A stretch of 64,000 nucleotides of DNA from Tolypeutes matacus (taxonomy: Eukaryota > Chordata > Mammalia > Cingulata > Chlamyphoridae): NCBI GenBank assembly GCA_026826555.1, contig JAKSZT010054396.1, positions 14,954,569 to 15,018,568 on the forward strand, given 5' to 3'. Positions within the stretch are counted from its first letter, which is position 1. The number at the start of each line of letters is the position of its first letter. Positions 1 through 10,505 of the stretch are shown here, one piece after another. The notes under the pieces were generated by a model. That model searched no databases and had not been told where the DNA came from. It worked only from the letters and a program-made list of their open reading frames with translations. The position numbers and the translations under genes were made by a program.

Positions 1-319
1 TAATACACATCGCATGTAGAAGAATTCGTTACAAAAGCAGTGCCAAACACTTCATACACATTGAAATATTTTTGATGCATTGAATTAAACAGCCTACTTG
101 CTATTTAATGTGGACCCGAGACCATATAAAAACCATGAGTTTTCTATAATACTGCAATGAAGATAAGCCAACTTGAGACCAAATAAGCACTGTACTGAAC
201 TAAAAATAAAACCCAAACAAAAAAAGCAACAAAAACACAAAGCAATAGTTATCCTAATGCGACAAAGTTGACTATCGTAATTGCAAAAATCCTTAAACAA
301 AGAACATTAATAAAACTAA
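1..319. other. AT-rich flank beyond the first U5 gene, no gene seen
   Basis: This stretch is AT-rich and single-copy looking. It lies 3' of the minus-strand U5 gene. I see no coding signature, SINE head or tail, or LTR end. The one long open frame here is low-complexity and cysteine/phenylalanine rich, as expected for random AT-rich DNA. Confidence 0.5.
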
Positions 320-334
320 AGTCTTTTCTTAAAC
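320..334 (-). terminator. snRNA 3' box of the first U5 gene
   Basis: Read on the minus strand, this is GTTTAAGAAAAGACT. It fits the vertebrate snRNA 3' box consensus (GTTT, 0-3 N, AAA, R, NN, AGA). It begins 8 bp after the predicted RNA 3' end, the usual place for the signal that directs Integrator cleavage of Pol II snRNA transcripts. Confidence 0.8.
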
Positions 335-342
335 AATCTCAG

Positions 343-459
343 TAGCCTTGCCGAAACAAGGCCTCAAAAAATTGGCTAAAGACTCAGAGTTGTTTCTCTC
401 CACGGAAATCTTTAGTAAAAGGCGAAAGATTTATACGATCTGAAGAGAAACCAGAGTAT
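343..459 (-). ncRNA. RNU5B-1: U5 small nuclear RNA gene (distal copy)
   Basis: This encodes U5 snRNA, the core of the U5 snRNP in the spliceosome, which aligns the exons during both catalytic steps. Read on the minus strand, the 117-nt RNA starts ATACTCTGGTTTCTCTTCAG. It contains the invariant loop-1 sequence GCCTTTTAC, an Sm site (AATTTTTTG) about 88 nt in, and a 3' stem-loop (GCCTTG paired with CAAGGC). The first 70 nt are identical to the second copy at 10506-10622; differences are confined to the 3' half. A full snRNA promoter and 3' box are present, and there is no poly(A) tail or target duplication. It is therefore a real gene, not a retro-pseudogene. The paralogue symbol rests on map order relative to PARP16 recalled from human and is less sure than the U5 call. 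Confidence 0.93.
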
Positions 460-501
460 GCCCTGCTCTACCGTGATTCACACCTCGGGTAACTACAACT
501 C

Positions 502-520
502 CTAGTGCACTGATGGTGGC
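502..520 (-). promoter_or_regulatory. Proximal sequence element (PSE) of the first U5 gene
   Basis: On the minus strand this reads GCCACCATCAGTGCACTAG, centred about 52 bp upstream of the RNA start. That is the usual place for the SNAPc-bound PSE. A nearly identical block occurs at the same distance before the second U5 gene, while the sequence between block and RNA differs. This supports functional constraint. The adjoining plus-strand ACTACAACTCC (493-503) also resembles a ZNF143-type motif. Confidence 0.7.
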
Positions 521-644
521 TACTTAACGAGAAGACCCAGTGTATAAAAAAAAGATTTCTGTGAATTCTATAAGTAACTATCGATTTCTCAGAAAGTATT
601 AGTAGAAGAAAATAAAAAATTTTAGGTTTAAACTTGTACCATAT

Positions 645-668
645 GCAGTGCACTGTGGGTATGCAAAT
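645..668 (-). promoter_or_regulatory. Distal sequence element: octamer plus ZNF143/SBS-like site
   Basis: On the plus strand GCAGTGCACTGTGGGT (645-660) is followed directly by ATGCAAAT (661-668), a perfect octamer for Oct-1. The first part fits the reverse of the ZNF143 (Staf) binding site. The pair lies about 190-210 bp upstream of the U5 start, the standard position of an snRNA distal element. Confidence 0.8.
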
Positions 669-1099
669 ATGTCTGAGTCACCGCCCTTGCGATTCTGGAC
701 GTCTTGTTTTTCCGCGTTGCTTCTGGGCCACCAGTAGAGGGCGAAGCGGAGGCTTGCCTGGCCGGCGTATAAGTTTCGTCCTGGCCAGCCTCGGTTTTTA
801 TCTGTTTTGTGTATTTGTGAGTCTGAGTGCGATTTCTTCTAAATGAAGAACTTGCTATTAGGTTGAGAAAGAAAAAAATTGGCAGAGAAATAATTAACAC
901 AAAATTCGGGATCTAGCTGCTTCTTCCGGTGCTCGGGGAGCGAAAGTGTGACTGGGTTAGAAAGTGTTGCCTGTGAGCGCACAAATCCAGGAAGCGCCGT
1001 TTACGTTATATTCTACTTAATTTGTGGAGGTATGTAACGTGTGACCTTGAAGGCGATCAATGGGCAATAAAAATGTGCTGTTTTTGTTTTATAAGAGGA
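669..1099. other. Upstream flank of the first U5 gene, homologous to the second U5 flank
   Basis: This is non-coding. Around 896-910 it shares AACACAAAATTC with 11049-11060 upstream of the other U5 gene, so the U5 duplication extends at least 450 bp upstream of the RNA. No other gene is seen. Confidence 0.5.
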
Positions 1100-1378
1100 A
1101 AAATATAGTTATATATAGATATATTTAAGAAGTCAATAGGATAAAATAATAAAAACAAATCCACGATGGGAAAGTATGGAAAAAGTGTGTCAAATGTACG
1201 CTATAGACCATGGTTGGTGGTGATAGTCTGATGATAATTATCTCATAATCTGTAACAAATGTTCCACCACGGTGTGATGTGTTGGTGAAGGGGTGTTGTA
1301 TGGGAATGCTACACATGTGCATGATTATTTTGTAAGTTCACAACTTCTGTAATAAAAATATATTTGAAAAGGTAATAG
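1100..1378 (+). repeat. L1-type 3' end fragment
   Basis: This resembles the 1482-1740 segment (shared ATTTTGTAAGTTCACAACTT and a TATACTTGAATAAAA-like end) and the reverse of 54445-54938. The common terminal sequence with a poly(A)-like end suggests the 3' UTR of an L1 lineage. Family assignment is inferred. Confidence 0.5.
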
Positions 1379-1477
1379 GGAAACGGATGTGGCTCAAGAG
1401 GTTCGGTGTCGGTCTACCATATGGAGAGACCGGGTTTCGATCCCCGGTACCTCCCGGTAAAAAAAAAAAAAAAAAAA
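1379..1477 (+). repeat. Short tRNA-derived SINE (DAS type)
   Basis: It has a tRNA-like head (GGATGTGGCTCAAGAGGTTCGG as A box, GGTTTCGATCCCC as B box) followed directly by poly(A). It is flanked by AAAAGGTAATAG at 1367-1378 and AAAAGGTAATAATAG from 1478. Confidence 0.85.
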
Positions 1478-1740
1478 AAAAGGTAATAATAGGGTGGGTT
1501 GGGGGGAAATATACCAAATGTATATGGACTATTGTTAGTAGTAAGATTTTGATGCTATTCTTTCATAATTTGTAACAGACGTTTCACAACAATGCAAGTT
1601 GTTGATGGTAGTGATGTATGGGAGCCCTGTATGATGTTATGTATGTTTGTTTTGTAAGTTCACAACTTTTACTATACACTAATTGTTTATGTATGTTCAT
1701 GTATGAATAATATACTTGAATAAAATTTTTTAAAAAAATC
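1478..1740 (+). repeat. L1-type 3' end fragment, second copy
   Basis: This is homologous to 1100-1378 and to the reverse of 54445-54938. It ends in a TATACTTGAATAAAATTTTT A-rich tail. Together the two copies look like neighbouring insertions of the same element type. Confidence 0.5.
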
Positions 1741-1893
1741 CATGAGTATGGATCTAAAGTAAGGTGCAAAAGAACAAAAATAAAATGTTTAATTTTTAAA
1801 TAAGCTAAAGAAAACTGGATCTCTCCAATGGAAAACAGGAAGGGGGCTTTTTAAAAATACGGTCAATGAAAAATAGAAATAAGATGACAAGGT

Positions 1894-1986
1894 GAGGGGC
1901 AGATGTGGCTCAAATGGTTGGGCGTCCCTCTCCCATATGGAGGGGCCTGGGTTTGATCCCCCAGACCTCCTGGTAAATAAAGAAAA
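1894..1986 (+). repeat. Short tRNA-derived SINE (DAS type)
   Basis: The tRNA-like head is followed by a short A-rich tail. The target duplication AAGATGACAAGGT is at 1881-1893 and again from 1987. Confidence 0.85.
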
Positions 1987-2044
1987 AAGATGACAAGGTA
2001 AATTCTATAACAGTACAGTAACTATTTCGACTATGAAAAGTTTA

Positions 2045-2308
2045 GGAAGCGGCTGTGGCTCAATTGGTTGGGCTCCTGTTTACCATATTGGGAGGCCCCC
2101 AGGAATCGAACCCAGGGGCCTCCTGGTGAAGGCAAAACCGGCCTGTGTTGGCACAGTGAGCTGGCAAAGCAAGATAATGTAACAGAAGGAGACAAGCAGA
2201 CACAGAAAAAACGCAAAGCAAATGAACACAGCGAGCACAAGCAGCAAGGGGGGGATAAATAAATAAAAAATAAATCTTAAAAAAAAGAAAAAAAATCTTT
2301 AAAAGAAA
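2045..2308 (+). repeat. DAS-type SINE, long form
   Basis: The tRNA-like head is followed by the long DAS body (GAGACAAGCAGACACAG, GAGCACAAGCAGCAAGGGGGGG) and an A-rich tail. The likely duplication is GAAAAGTTTA / GAAAAGGTTAA. Confidence 0.85.
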
Positions 2309-2393
2309 GAAAAGGTTAAATACCAATTAAAAGACACTGATCTCCAAGTTAAATTTAAATTGTTAAAAAGTTCCAACAATATGTTGTCTCTTA

Positions 2394-2631
2394 GGGGGGG
2401 CAGATGTGGCTCAAATGGTTGGACCTCTGTCTTCCATATGGAGGGACCTGGGTTTGATCCCCGGGACCTCCCGGTAAAAAAAAGAAAAATATAGAAAGGT
2501 GCATGGGCGGCCAGGCCCTGCAAGTAGGTGTGCCACCAGGCCCCGGCGAGCCACGTAGCAAGATGATGACATAATAGGAGAGCGACACATTAAAAAATGG
2601 ATTAAAATAAACAAATCTTTTTTTAAAAAAA
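2394..2631 (+). repeat. SINE with tRNA-like head and a different body
   Basis: The tRNA-like head and first A-rich tract are followed by a GGCGGCCAGGCCCTGCAAG body not seen in the other copies. The whole is bounded by TGTCTCTTA at 2385-2393 and 2632-2640, so it inserted as one unit. Confidence 0.8.
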
Positions 2632-2717
2632 TGTCTCTTAGATATGATTAAAACAAAAAATGACAGGGACTTTGCAAATAATAGACTGGTATAATCTTGA
2701 TTCTAAAACTAGATAAG

Positions 2718-2914
2718 GGGAAGTGGCTGTGGCTCAATCAGTAGGGCTCCCGTTTACCTTATGGGAGGCCCCGGGTTTGGTTCCCAGGGCCTCCTGGTGA
2801 AGGCAAGTCCGCCCGCACGGCGTGGTTAGCTGACCCGGCGAGCACAAGCAGCAAGGGGGGGATAAATGAATAAATAAATAAAATCTTTAAAAAAATAAAT
2901 AAATAAATAAAAAT
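2718..2914 (+). repeat. DAS-type SINE, young form
   Basis: This is a full young-form element: head, GCCCGCACGGCGTGG block, G-run and GATAAATGAATAAATAAA tail. It is bounded by perfect AAAACTAGATAAG duplications at 2705-2717 and 2915-2927. Confidence 0.93.
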
Positions 2915-2931
2915 AAAACTAGATAAGATTA

Positions 2932-3244
2932 ATACAATAAAAGAGAACTATAGGGCCATTTAATTTGTGAATCTAGATTTAAAACTCCTAAATAAAATAT
3001 TATTTTGTTGTATCCAACAGTCCCAGTTGGCTTTTGTTTTTCAGCCATTCCAGACTCCAGAGAGGAGAGTCATGGAATTTGGAGGACTTCTAAATCCGAG
3101 GTGTGGCCTCATCTCTGATTTTAAATGTGGGATTGGAGGGACCTGTACAATTTTTTTATGGTGAGGCCTGCTGTTCCATTTCTGGCAACAATTCACACTG
3201 ATATTTAATATAAGACATAACCTAAAAAGCAAACAAAAAATACA
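2932..3244. other. Unassigned sequence
   Basis: I recognise no element or gene here. The open frames on both strands are short and not convincing. Confidence 0.3.
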
Positions 3245-3790
3245 AAACAATAAAACCTTGTTGGAATTTGTATTGAAATTGCTTTGAATTTATAGATTAA
3301 CTTGAGAAGAATTTCCCCCTTTTACCAGTCCATGACCTTGTTATTTATTTATTTTTTTAAATTTATTTATTTTTTATTATGGGTAAAAATCAAAATTTTC
3401 ACAATACATACCACTATTTGTAAAATGATATATAAAGATATATGCATATATGTGCATTTGCTTACAAAAACATGAACTTTTTTTTCTTTCCATTTATATT
3501 TTTCGTTTATTCAAACTTTTCTAGAAAGCTATATAATTGACTCATAGAAGTTTTTTCTTATATTTACACTTAATATCTTAGGAGTTTTCCTATTATAAGT
3601 CATAGAGTTTCTAAAATTAAATTTCAATTATTATAATTCAAACAATTTACTAATTGCTTAAAAAATGCAATTTATTTTTGTAAATCAGTCTTTTTTATAA
3701 CTTTTTAAAAAGAAGCTTTATGTATATCAGTTTTGTATCCAATAGCCTTACTGAACTATAGTTTTAATTTAAAGGATTATCTAAATCAGG
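3245..3790 (-). repeat. Old L1 ORF2 fragment, interrupted
   Basis: Read on the minus strand, the ends resemble L1 ORF2 segments (plus-strand GAATTTATAGATTAACTTGAGAAG and ATATCAGTTTTGTATCCAATAGCCTTACTGAA). It is interrupted at about 3345-3480 by a T-rich block that shares ACAATACATACCA(C/A)TATTTGTAAAATG with 17440-17510, the 3' end of the unknown retroposon described below. Confidence 0.5.
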
Positions 3791-3792
3791 AC

Positions 3793-4217
3793 TGTGAGGG
3801 TTTCTTTCATGTGTCAACTTGGCTAGGTATGGTGTCCAGTTGTTTAGTCAAGGAAGCACAGGCCGATTGTTACTGTGAGGGTATTTAAATCATCAGTCAG
3901 CTGATTGCATCCATGGTTGATTACATCTACAGTCAACAAAGGAGATTGCTTTCAGCAATGAGAGAAATCTCATCCAGTCAGTGGAAGGCCTTAAAGGGAG
4001 AACTGATAGAATTTCCATCTACTTCAGCCAGCCAGCTTCTCCTGGAGAATTTATGGAAACCTTCATCAGAGTTCCCAACTTGTGACTTGCCAATCCCCAT
4101 AGTTGCATTCCATGAGCCAATTCCTATAATAAATCTCATATTTACAAATGTATATATATATACACATGCATGTATGTTTTCTCAGTACTGTTTCTCTGGA
4201 GAACACTGACTAATACA
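3793..4217 (+). repeat. ERVL/MLT2-type solo LTR
   Basis: It begins TGTGAG with a TTCATGTGTCAACTTGGC-like block and ends TCTCTGGAGAACACTGACTAATACA, the hallmark ends of mammalian ERVL MLT2-family LTRs as I know them. AATAAA lies near 4128. The flanking 5-bp AGGAC / AGCAC is a near target duplication. A 98-codon open frame inside it is incidental. Confidence 0.75.
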
Positions 4218-4218
4218 A

Positions 4219-4658
4219 GCACTGTCCAAAAGAAATATAATGCGAGCCACATTAGTATTTCTAAATTTCCTACTAGCCATATTAATAAATATATTAATAT
4301 ATATTAATGTATAAATAATGTATAATGTATAATTCTTTAAAGTACAAAGAAACAAATATGGGAAATTTTATGTTGTATATATGCTACCACAATAAAAATT
4401 TAATTTAAAAAACAGGTAAAATTAACTATATTTTATTCACTTAACTAATATATTTTATTTAATGAAATATATCTAAAATATTATTTTCAATCTGTAATCT
4501 ACATAAAATTGTTAATGGAATATTAGACATTATTTTTTCCTACAAAATCTTCAGAATCCAGTGTGTATTTTACACTTACAGCTCATCAAATTTATACTGG
4601 CCACATTTAAAGTGCTCAATAACCACACGTGGCCAGTGGCCACCATATTGGACAGTGC
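4219..4658. mobile_element. Non-autonomous DNA transposon with 11-bp terminal inverted repeats
   Basis: GCACTGTCCAA (4219-4229) is the perfect inverse of TTGGACAGTGC (4648-4658). The interior is AT-rich and non-coding. Part of the same repeat (GAGCACTTGAAATATGG, TAGTGGCTACC) recurs at about 7690-7855. Short inverted ends of this type suggest an old hAT-like element; I do not know the family name. Confidence 0.6.
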
Positions 4659-4892
4659 AGATCTTGATCCTTTTGGATCTTCCATGAAGATAATCATATT
4701 GACTGACAATAACGATAATTTTGTTTTTTCTCTTTCCATTCCTTGTACCTTATTCCCATTTTCTTGTTTTACTTTGCTGGCAAGGACATGCTGTGCAAAA
4801 CTGAGTGGAAATGGTGATACCGGTACTTCTTGTCTTGTTTCTGACTCTAAAGGGAAAGCTTACAATACTCTTTTTTAAAAAAGAAAAGTTGT

Positions 4893-5069
4893 GGGAGGCG
4901 GCTGTGGCTCGATCGGTGGGGCTCCCGTTTGCCGGGTTCGGTTCCCGGGGCCTCCTGGTGAAGGCAGGCCCGCCCGCACGGCGTGGTTGGCTGACCCAGT
5001 GAGCACAGGCAGCAGGGGGGGGATGGATGAATAAATAAATAAATAAAATCTTTAAAAAAAAAAAAAAAA
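4893..5069 (+). repeat. DAS-type SINE with a deletion in the tRNA-like head
   Basis: This is a young-form element, but CCCGTTTGCC runs directly into GGGTTCGGTTCCC, so the ATATGGGAGGCCCC anticodon-arm part is missing. The rest, through G-run and AT-rich tail, is intact. Confidence 0.9.
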
Positions 5070-5084
5070 GAAAGAAAATACATC

Positions 5085-5850
5085 CTAACTATATTAAAAT
5101 ATATAATCTAGGGCTACAATGTTGTGCTACCATCACTACCACTGATTACCAAAGCTTTTCCATCATCCCAAACAGAAACTCTGATGCAATTAAGCAATTA
5201 AGCATTAGCTCCACAGTCCCTACTCCCAATCTGGCTGGTGGAAACCTATCTTCTAGTTTCTGACTCAGGGAGTTTGCTAATTCTAATTATTTCATATCCA
5301 TGAATTCATACAATATCTGTCCTTTTCTGTGGGGCTTATTTCATTCAACATGATGTCTTCAAGGTTCATCCATGTTGTCACATTGTATCAGAACATAATT
5401 CATTTTTTACGTTCTGAATATCCCATGGTGTATATATACCACATTTTGTTTATCCATTCATCAGTTAATGGGCAATTGGGTTGCTTCCATATTTGAGCAA
5501 TTGTGAATAATGTGAATAATGCTGCCATGAACACTGGTGTGCAAATGCCTGTTCGAGCCCCTGCTTTCAAATTTTTTTTGGTATAGCCATAGAAGTGGGA
5601 TGCCCGGTCATATGGTAATTCTATACTTACCTCTCTGAGGAACTGTCAAAGTGTCTTTAACAGCACCTGCACGATTTTACATTCCCAACAGCAATAAATA
5701 AGTGTTCCTATTTCTCCACATCCTCTCCAGCACTTCTAATTGTCTAATTTTTAAAATAGTAGCCATTCTAGTGGGTGTGAGATGGTATCTCATTGTGGCT
5801 TTGATTTGCATTTCCCTGATAGCTAATGATGTTGAGCATCTTTTCATGTG

Positions 5851-5881
<31 letters not shown>

Positions 5882-5995
5882 CATTTGTATATCTACTTTG
5901 GAGAAATGTCTATCCAAATCTTTGCCCATTTCTCAATAATTGGCTTGTTTTTATTGTTGTTGAAGGAGTTCTTTATATATTCTGGCCACAAGGGG
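5085..5995 (-). repeat. Old L1 3' portion (ORF2 C-terminus)
   Basis: Read on the minus strand, it parallels the ORF2 C-terminal part of the L1 at 20237-27221 (plus-strand CATCCATGTTGTCACATTG, TCTCCACATCCTCTCCAGCAC, GATTTGCATTTCCCTGAT). It is more diverged. It contains a T homopolymer of about 29 bases at 5851-5879 where other copies have about 7. Confidence 0.85.
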
Positions 5996-6159
5996 GTGCT
6001 ACTTTCCCTTTAGTGCTCAGTTCCCGCCACAAGGTGGTCCTGTTAATAAAGTAGGAGTCAAACATTTTGTTCCTCTACCTCCAAGAATTTTGAAAATTTG
6101 AAAAACTGTTCTTTTTGCACATTTTAAAGAAAATACAGTTATAATATATATACATTATA

Positions 6160-6600
6160 TATAATAAACTTTATTTTTAATGAGGTTTTAGCTTACAGAA
6201 AAGTTACGTCTAAAGAATAAGGGATTCCCATAAACCCATCTTCTCCTATTAATAACATCTTACAATAGTGTGGTACATTTGTTACAACTCACGAATAATT
6301 TTTTTTAAAGGAGGTACCGGGGTTTGAGCCCGGGGCCTCGTACATGGCATCAACCACTGAGCTACACGGGATCCCCAAATGAATAAATATTGAAGCATTG
6401 CTAATCAAGGTCATTTACATTGCAGTTTACACTTAATTACAATGCCCTAAAAATGCCCTATGTTCCACCTATTTTCCCCTCCTCCCCTCAAACCTCTGGT
6501 AACCACTATCTTCATATCAATGTTACAAGTTCTTCTGTTACTATGATATTAATAAATTTACTTTGTCCACGGTTGCATTCCTCCCTTATGTTTGTTTAGT
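6160..6600 (-). repeat. Old L1 3' UTR-like fragment
   Basis: Plus-strand TTATTTTTAATGAGG...GATTCCCATAAACCC...ATTAATAACATCTTACA resembles antisense L1 3' UTR. It is interrupted by a degraded SINE at 6298-6376. Confidence 0.5.
6298..6376 (-). repeat. Old short tRNA-derived SINE
   Basis: This is a minus-strand copy: T-run, GGAGGTACCGGGG, and a reverse B box (TTTGAGCCC). It ends GAGCTACACGGGATCCCC and has drifted strongly from the young form. Confidence 0.7.
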
Positions 6601-7559
6601 CCTCAACCTTGAGGATCTGGGGATGGTGGTGCCCACTCTGCTTCAAATTGAGAGGGGGCTTAGCTCTTATGGAAGGAACTGTTTTGCCTAAATCATAAGC
6701 TGAATAGCTGCAAAAATGAGTACTTGGTGCATAACTTCAGTTTAAAAATGTAGTCAATGGAAGTTAAACTCCAGATTTGATAGTATCAAATTTTCAAAAT
6801 TTTATTACATAATTTTTCCTTGAATTTGTTTTTCCATTTCCATTACCCAAGAATTTTATACTAATATATTTCTATGCCTGAAAGTCTTATTGGTCATCCA
6901 ACCATATTTCTTTAACAAAAAGTTATTTGAATTGTTTTTCATTTTTTCATATTTTTAACTTAAAATTCTGTGCATTACTCTTTTTCTTCTGGATCGACCT
7001 ATCCTTACAATTATTATTAGTATACACTTAATCAATACAATATAAATATATTACAAATTTTGATAATTATTAAATGAATGTTTTATTTGAACTGCATCTC
7101 TTAATTAAATGGATCCATATTAGTTATTGCTAAAGTTTAGTTTAAATGCTATTCTTTTTTTTTTTCATAGCTGTAACCAAAGAAGCTTTGTTCTGATAAA
7201 TAAAGAATTTCAACAGTGTCAATCACTACCATATTAGGTGACATTGCCTCATCAGGTGACAACTGGGTTCAGTCCTTAAATTCGGTTGGAAGAAAAGATT
7301 TGGAAATCTTTTAATTTGCAAAATGATTTGTTATACAGTTGTTAGAATCATCCACTTTCTCAAAATGGATGCAAATATATTAAATTGACATTTCCTTTGG
7401 ACCCCTGATGATTTTAACTGTCCCTTGCATTGCACCTTGGTAAAGTTTGTGGCGAGTGACAGGAAAGCATGTATTTCTGAAGTGGGAGAAGAGCAATCCG
7501 TGAAAGGAAAGGTATTCTCGGCAGATCTCAAAGTCAAATACATTCTCCAATGCTTGGCC
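6601..7559. other. AT-rich single-copy region, no gene seen
   Basis: I find no SINE, LTR or clear LINE sequence here. Open frames at 7331-7595 on both strands overlap each other and show no family resemblance. Confidence 0.4.
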
Positions 7560-8470
7560 ATCTTTCTCCAAGCCCAGGGCCCAGCCCAGCCTCACTGTGG
7601 AAGTGGAATTCCTCCCTCAGCAGTTTCTGCCTTGGGGTGGTGGATGTTGGGGGCTTCCTGACTTGGGTCAGCAATGATGGAAATGGGTTCTGCCTTGTCC
7701 GAAATGATAGCCACTGTCCACATGTGACTGAGCACTTGAAATATGGTTAGTGGTTAGTGTGACTGAGAAACTGAATTTTTAATTTTATTTAATTTTAATT
7801 AAATTTAAATAGCCACCACGGCTAGTGGCTACCTTATTGAATAGTGCAGGTCTAGGGATTCAGCAGTGTTCGGCGCTTGAATTTCCATGTGACCAAGGGT
7901 CCAGACTTTTAAGGGGCTGCTCTAATAGGTTTCTGAATAGGGAGAGATGGGCGTCTAGTTCTTTCTCTTCTGCAGTTAGGTCAAAGCATCCTCACCCTCT
8001 CCCATTCCCCCATGACCTCCCTCTACTCCAGAGTCCAGTACAGAGGACCCCAAAGGTAAATCTTAAGACATCTGAGAGGGAAGCGGATGTAGCTCAATCA
8101 ATAGGGCTCCCGTTTACCATATGGGAGGCCCTGTGTTTGATTCCCGGGGCCCCCTGGTGAAGGCAAGCCAGCCTGTGTGGCGCGGTGAGCTGACACAGCA
8201 GGACGATCCGGCAGGGGGAGACAAGCAGACACAGAAAAACGCACAGCAGATGGACACAGTGAGCACAAGCAGCAAGGGGGGATAAACACATAAATAAAAT
8301 AAAATCTTAAAAAAAAAAAAAAAGACATCTGAGAGGACAAAAACTTAGGCAATAGAAAGAATTTTTGGAGCTGAAAGGCAGCCTGAGTATTAGCCCCTGA
8401 ACCACCCTCGCTGACCTTGTGACCTGCACCTCTCTGAGCATCCCTTTCTTCTGGGTTTGAATGAATTCTT
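7560..8470 (+). repeat. Old duplicated segment also present before PARP16
   Basis: Several blocks align in order with 49790-50290: GCCCAGGGCCCAGCC, TCTAATAGGTTTCTG, GTCTAGTTCTTTC, GGACCCCAAA and TGAAAGGCAG. It is interrupted by the hAT-like repeat (7690-7855) and a SINE (8080-8321). It could be a segmental duplicate or two copies of an old unnamed repeat. Confidence 0.5.
8080..8321 (+). repeat. DAS-type SINE, long form
   Basis: The head, long body with GAGACAAGCAGACACAG, and tail are complete. It is bounded by AAGACATCTGAGAGG at 8065-8079 and 8322-8336. Confidence 0.93.
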
Positions 8471-8799
8471 CTGTATGGTCATCAACCAGGAGGGAGACAG
8501 GCGGCTAGAGTCATTATCCAAGGAGAGACAAACAAGCTGAGCCTGCCGATATGGATAAAGGAGAGTGCAGGGTGCCCTGGGCCCATGGATGATCAAGAAG
8601 GTACCTAGAGTGGTTTCTCACATGGGATGGTTGTGAGGATGAAACACAGCAGTGAAGGTGGCCATCCTGGCAAATTCTCTGAGGTTACACACATCACCAC
8701 AGTCCATACAGCTGTTGTTGAGAATTGGGGGTGGGGGGTGGGGGCAGAAAATTACAACCTCATTAAGTATCATTAAATGAATAAATAAGTAGATATACC
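8471..8799. other. Unassigned sequence
   Basis: No gene is seen. It includes a short G-rich run near 8725-8745. Confidence 0.3.
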
Positions 8800-9540
8800 A
8801 TGTGCATGGATAGTAAGTCTCAACATCATAAGGGTTATAATTCTCCCCTAATTATCTATAGACAGTGCAATTCCAATAAAAATTCCAACAATTTGTTTTG
8901 TTTTAAATGACAAGCTATTTCTAAAAAAAAAAAAAAGTATGAAAAAGCCAAGGGCCAAGAAAAGCCAAGTCATTTATGAAAAGAAAAACCAAATGGAAGG
9001 ATTCAGCCTACAGCTGTCAAGCAATTAGCATGTGTGGTACTGGCTTGGGGACAGACAAGTAGGCCTGTGGGAGAAAGGAGGGGCCAGTCACAGACCCACA
9101 TATATGTGAAAGGAGAGATCATTCAACAAACGGTATTGGACAATTGGTCATTCATATGAAAAAATAAAAAGAGATCCCTACCTCATGCTATATACAAGAA
9201 AATTATTTCTGGATAGTTCAGAGACTTATAAGTGAAAAGCAAAATTTAAAACTTGTAAAAGAAAATATGGCAATGGCCAACAAACCTTTAAAATATGCTC
9301 AACCTTTCAGGAATTAAAAAAAAAAAAAAATTAGAATCACTTTAAGATACCATTTCACACTTACCAGATAGGCAAGGACAATACCAGGTCAAACAGTTTG
9401 GAAAACAAGTTGGCATTATCAGGTAAAGATGAAGCTATACATATGCAGCAGTTCTTCTCCAAGGTATATATACTCTAGAAAAACCAGTTACCTGTGTTCC
9501 TATAGACACGTATGACAATGTTCATAGCAGCAATGTTCTT
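8800..9540 (+). repeat. Old L1 ORF2 C-terminal fragment
   Basis: Plus-strand sequence follows L1 ORF2 order (ATTCCAATAAAAATTCCAACA, GGTACTGGCTTGGGGACAGAC, AGATACCATTTCACAC, ATGTTCATAGCAGCAATG). Frames are broken throughout. Confidence 0.8.
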
Positions 9541-10007
9541 TTCTTAAAATCAATTTTATGGATACATATTCATAAAGCATACAGTCCATCCAAAGCGTGC
9601 AATCAATGGTATTTGGTATAATATCAAGAGTTGTACATTCATCACTTCAACCAATATCAGCATATTTCATTATTCAATATCTACATATGGTTTGACTCCA
9701 CCTAAGCAAAATATATAAAAATACAAATAAATTAGAGAGATGGAAATAGAATAAGTAGCTTTGCACAGGCAAAAATACAACCAAAGCAAACCATTAACAT
9801 CTGATATTATTAACATCGTTTGTTCTGTAAAAACCTTCAAACTGGAATACAATGAAGTGAAAATGAGCAAAAGATAACTACAAAGTGACAACACAGCAGA
9901 ATCTTACAAACTAATATAAAAATTGCCCAAACTTGAGCTAAAACAGAACTTTTTTGCATGCTGTAACTCAACCTTTTACTGGGAAGAAGAATGCTTAACA
10001 ATTATAT
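9541..10007. other. AT-rich region, no gene seen
   Basis: It probably continues as old LINE-derived sequence (ACATTCATCACTTCAACCA). I cannot assign it firmly. Confidence 0.3.
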
Positions 10008-10117
10008 GGGGGAGCGGTTGTGTCTCAAGTGGTAGAGCACCTGCTTCTCACATGGGAGATCTTGAACTGGTCTGCTAGAGCAGCCTTTCCCCTCCATCCC
10101 AGTAAATTAAATAAAAC
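10008..10117 (+). repeat. Old tRNA-derived SINE, divergent
   Basis: GGGGGAGCGGTTGTGTCTC with GTGGTAGAGCACCTGCTTC resembles a tRNA D-arm, followed by a TCCATCCCAGTAAATTAAATAAAA tail. It is more diverged than the DAS copies and may be a separate, older subfamily. Confidence 0.6.
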
Positions 10118-10480
10118 TTTAGCATATGTTCACTACTAAATTGCTTGACAACTTTTTTTAAACCAATGTTGAGTGAAAAAAACAGGATACAAAGCACTAT
10201 AGGATATGTGTGCATTTAAGCAAGGTTCAAAAATGGGAGAAAAGAAACATTTTCACTTAGTAATACAACAGAATTGAGAAAAGAAAAAAAAAGAAAAGGT
10301 GAATTATACCAGCAGCAAATAAACTGACAATAACAAGATCCAAAGCATGACATTTAAATTAAACAATTATTCAAAAAAATTTACGCACAAACACCAAAAA
10401 CTTCTTAGGTAAAAGTAACCTATATCGAAAATCTCAGTAACTTTGAAAACTATACAACCAAAGGCCACCAACTAACAAAT
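10118..10480. other. AT-rich flank 3' of the second U5 gene
   Basis: The start (GTATATGT-like, GTTCAAAAATGGGAGAAAAG) may be old LINE 3' UTR. No gene is seen. Confidence 0.3.
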
Positions 10481-10481
10481 A

Positions 10482-10496
10482 TTGTCTTTCTTTTAA
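10482..10496 (-). terminator. snRNA 3' box of the second U5 gene
   Basis: On the minus strand GTTAAAAGAAAGACA is a good match to the 3' box, starting about 10 bp after the predicted RNA end, as at the first copy. Confidence 0.75.
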
Positions 10497-10505
10497 CTCC
10501 ATCAT

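Noticed and set aside
3913..4209. 98-codon open frame
   Set aside because: It falls wholly inside an ERVL/MLT2-type LTR, which is non-coding.
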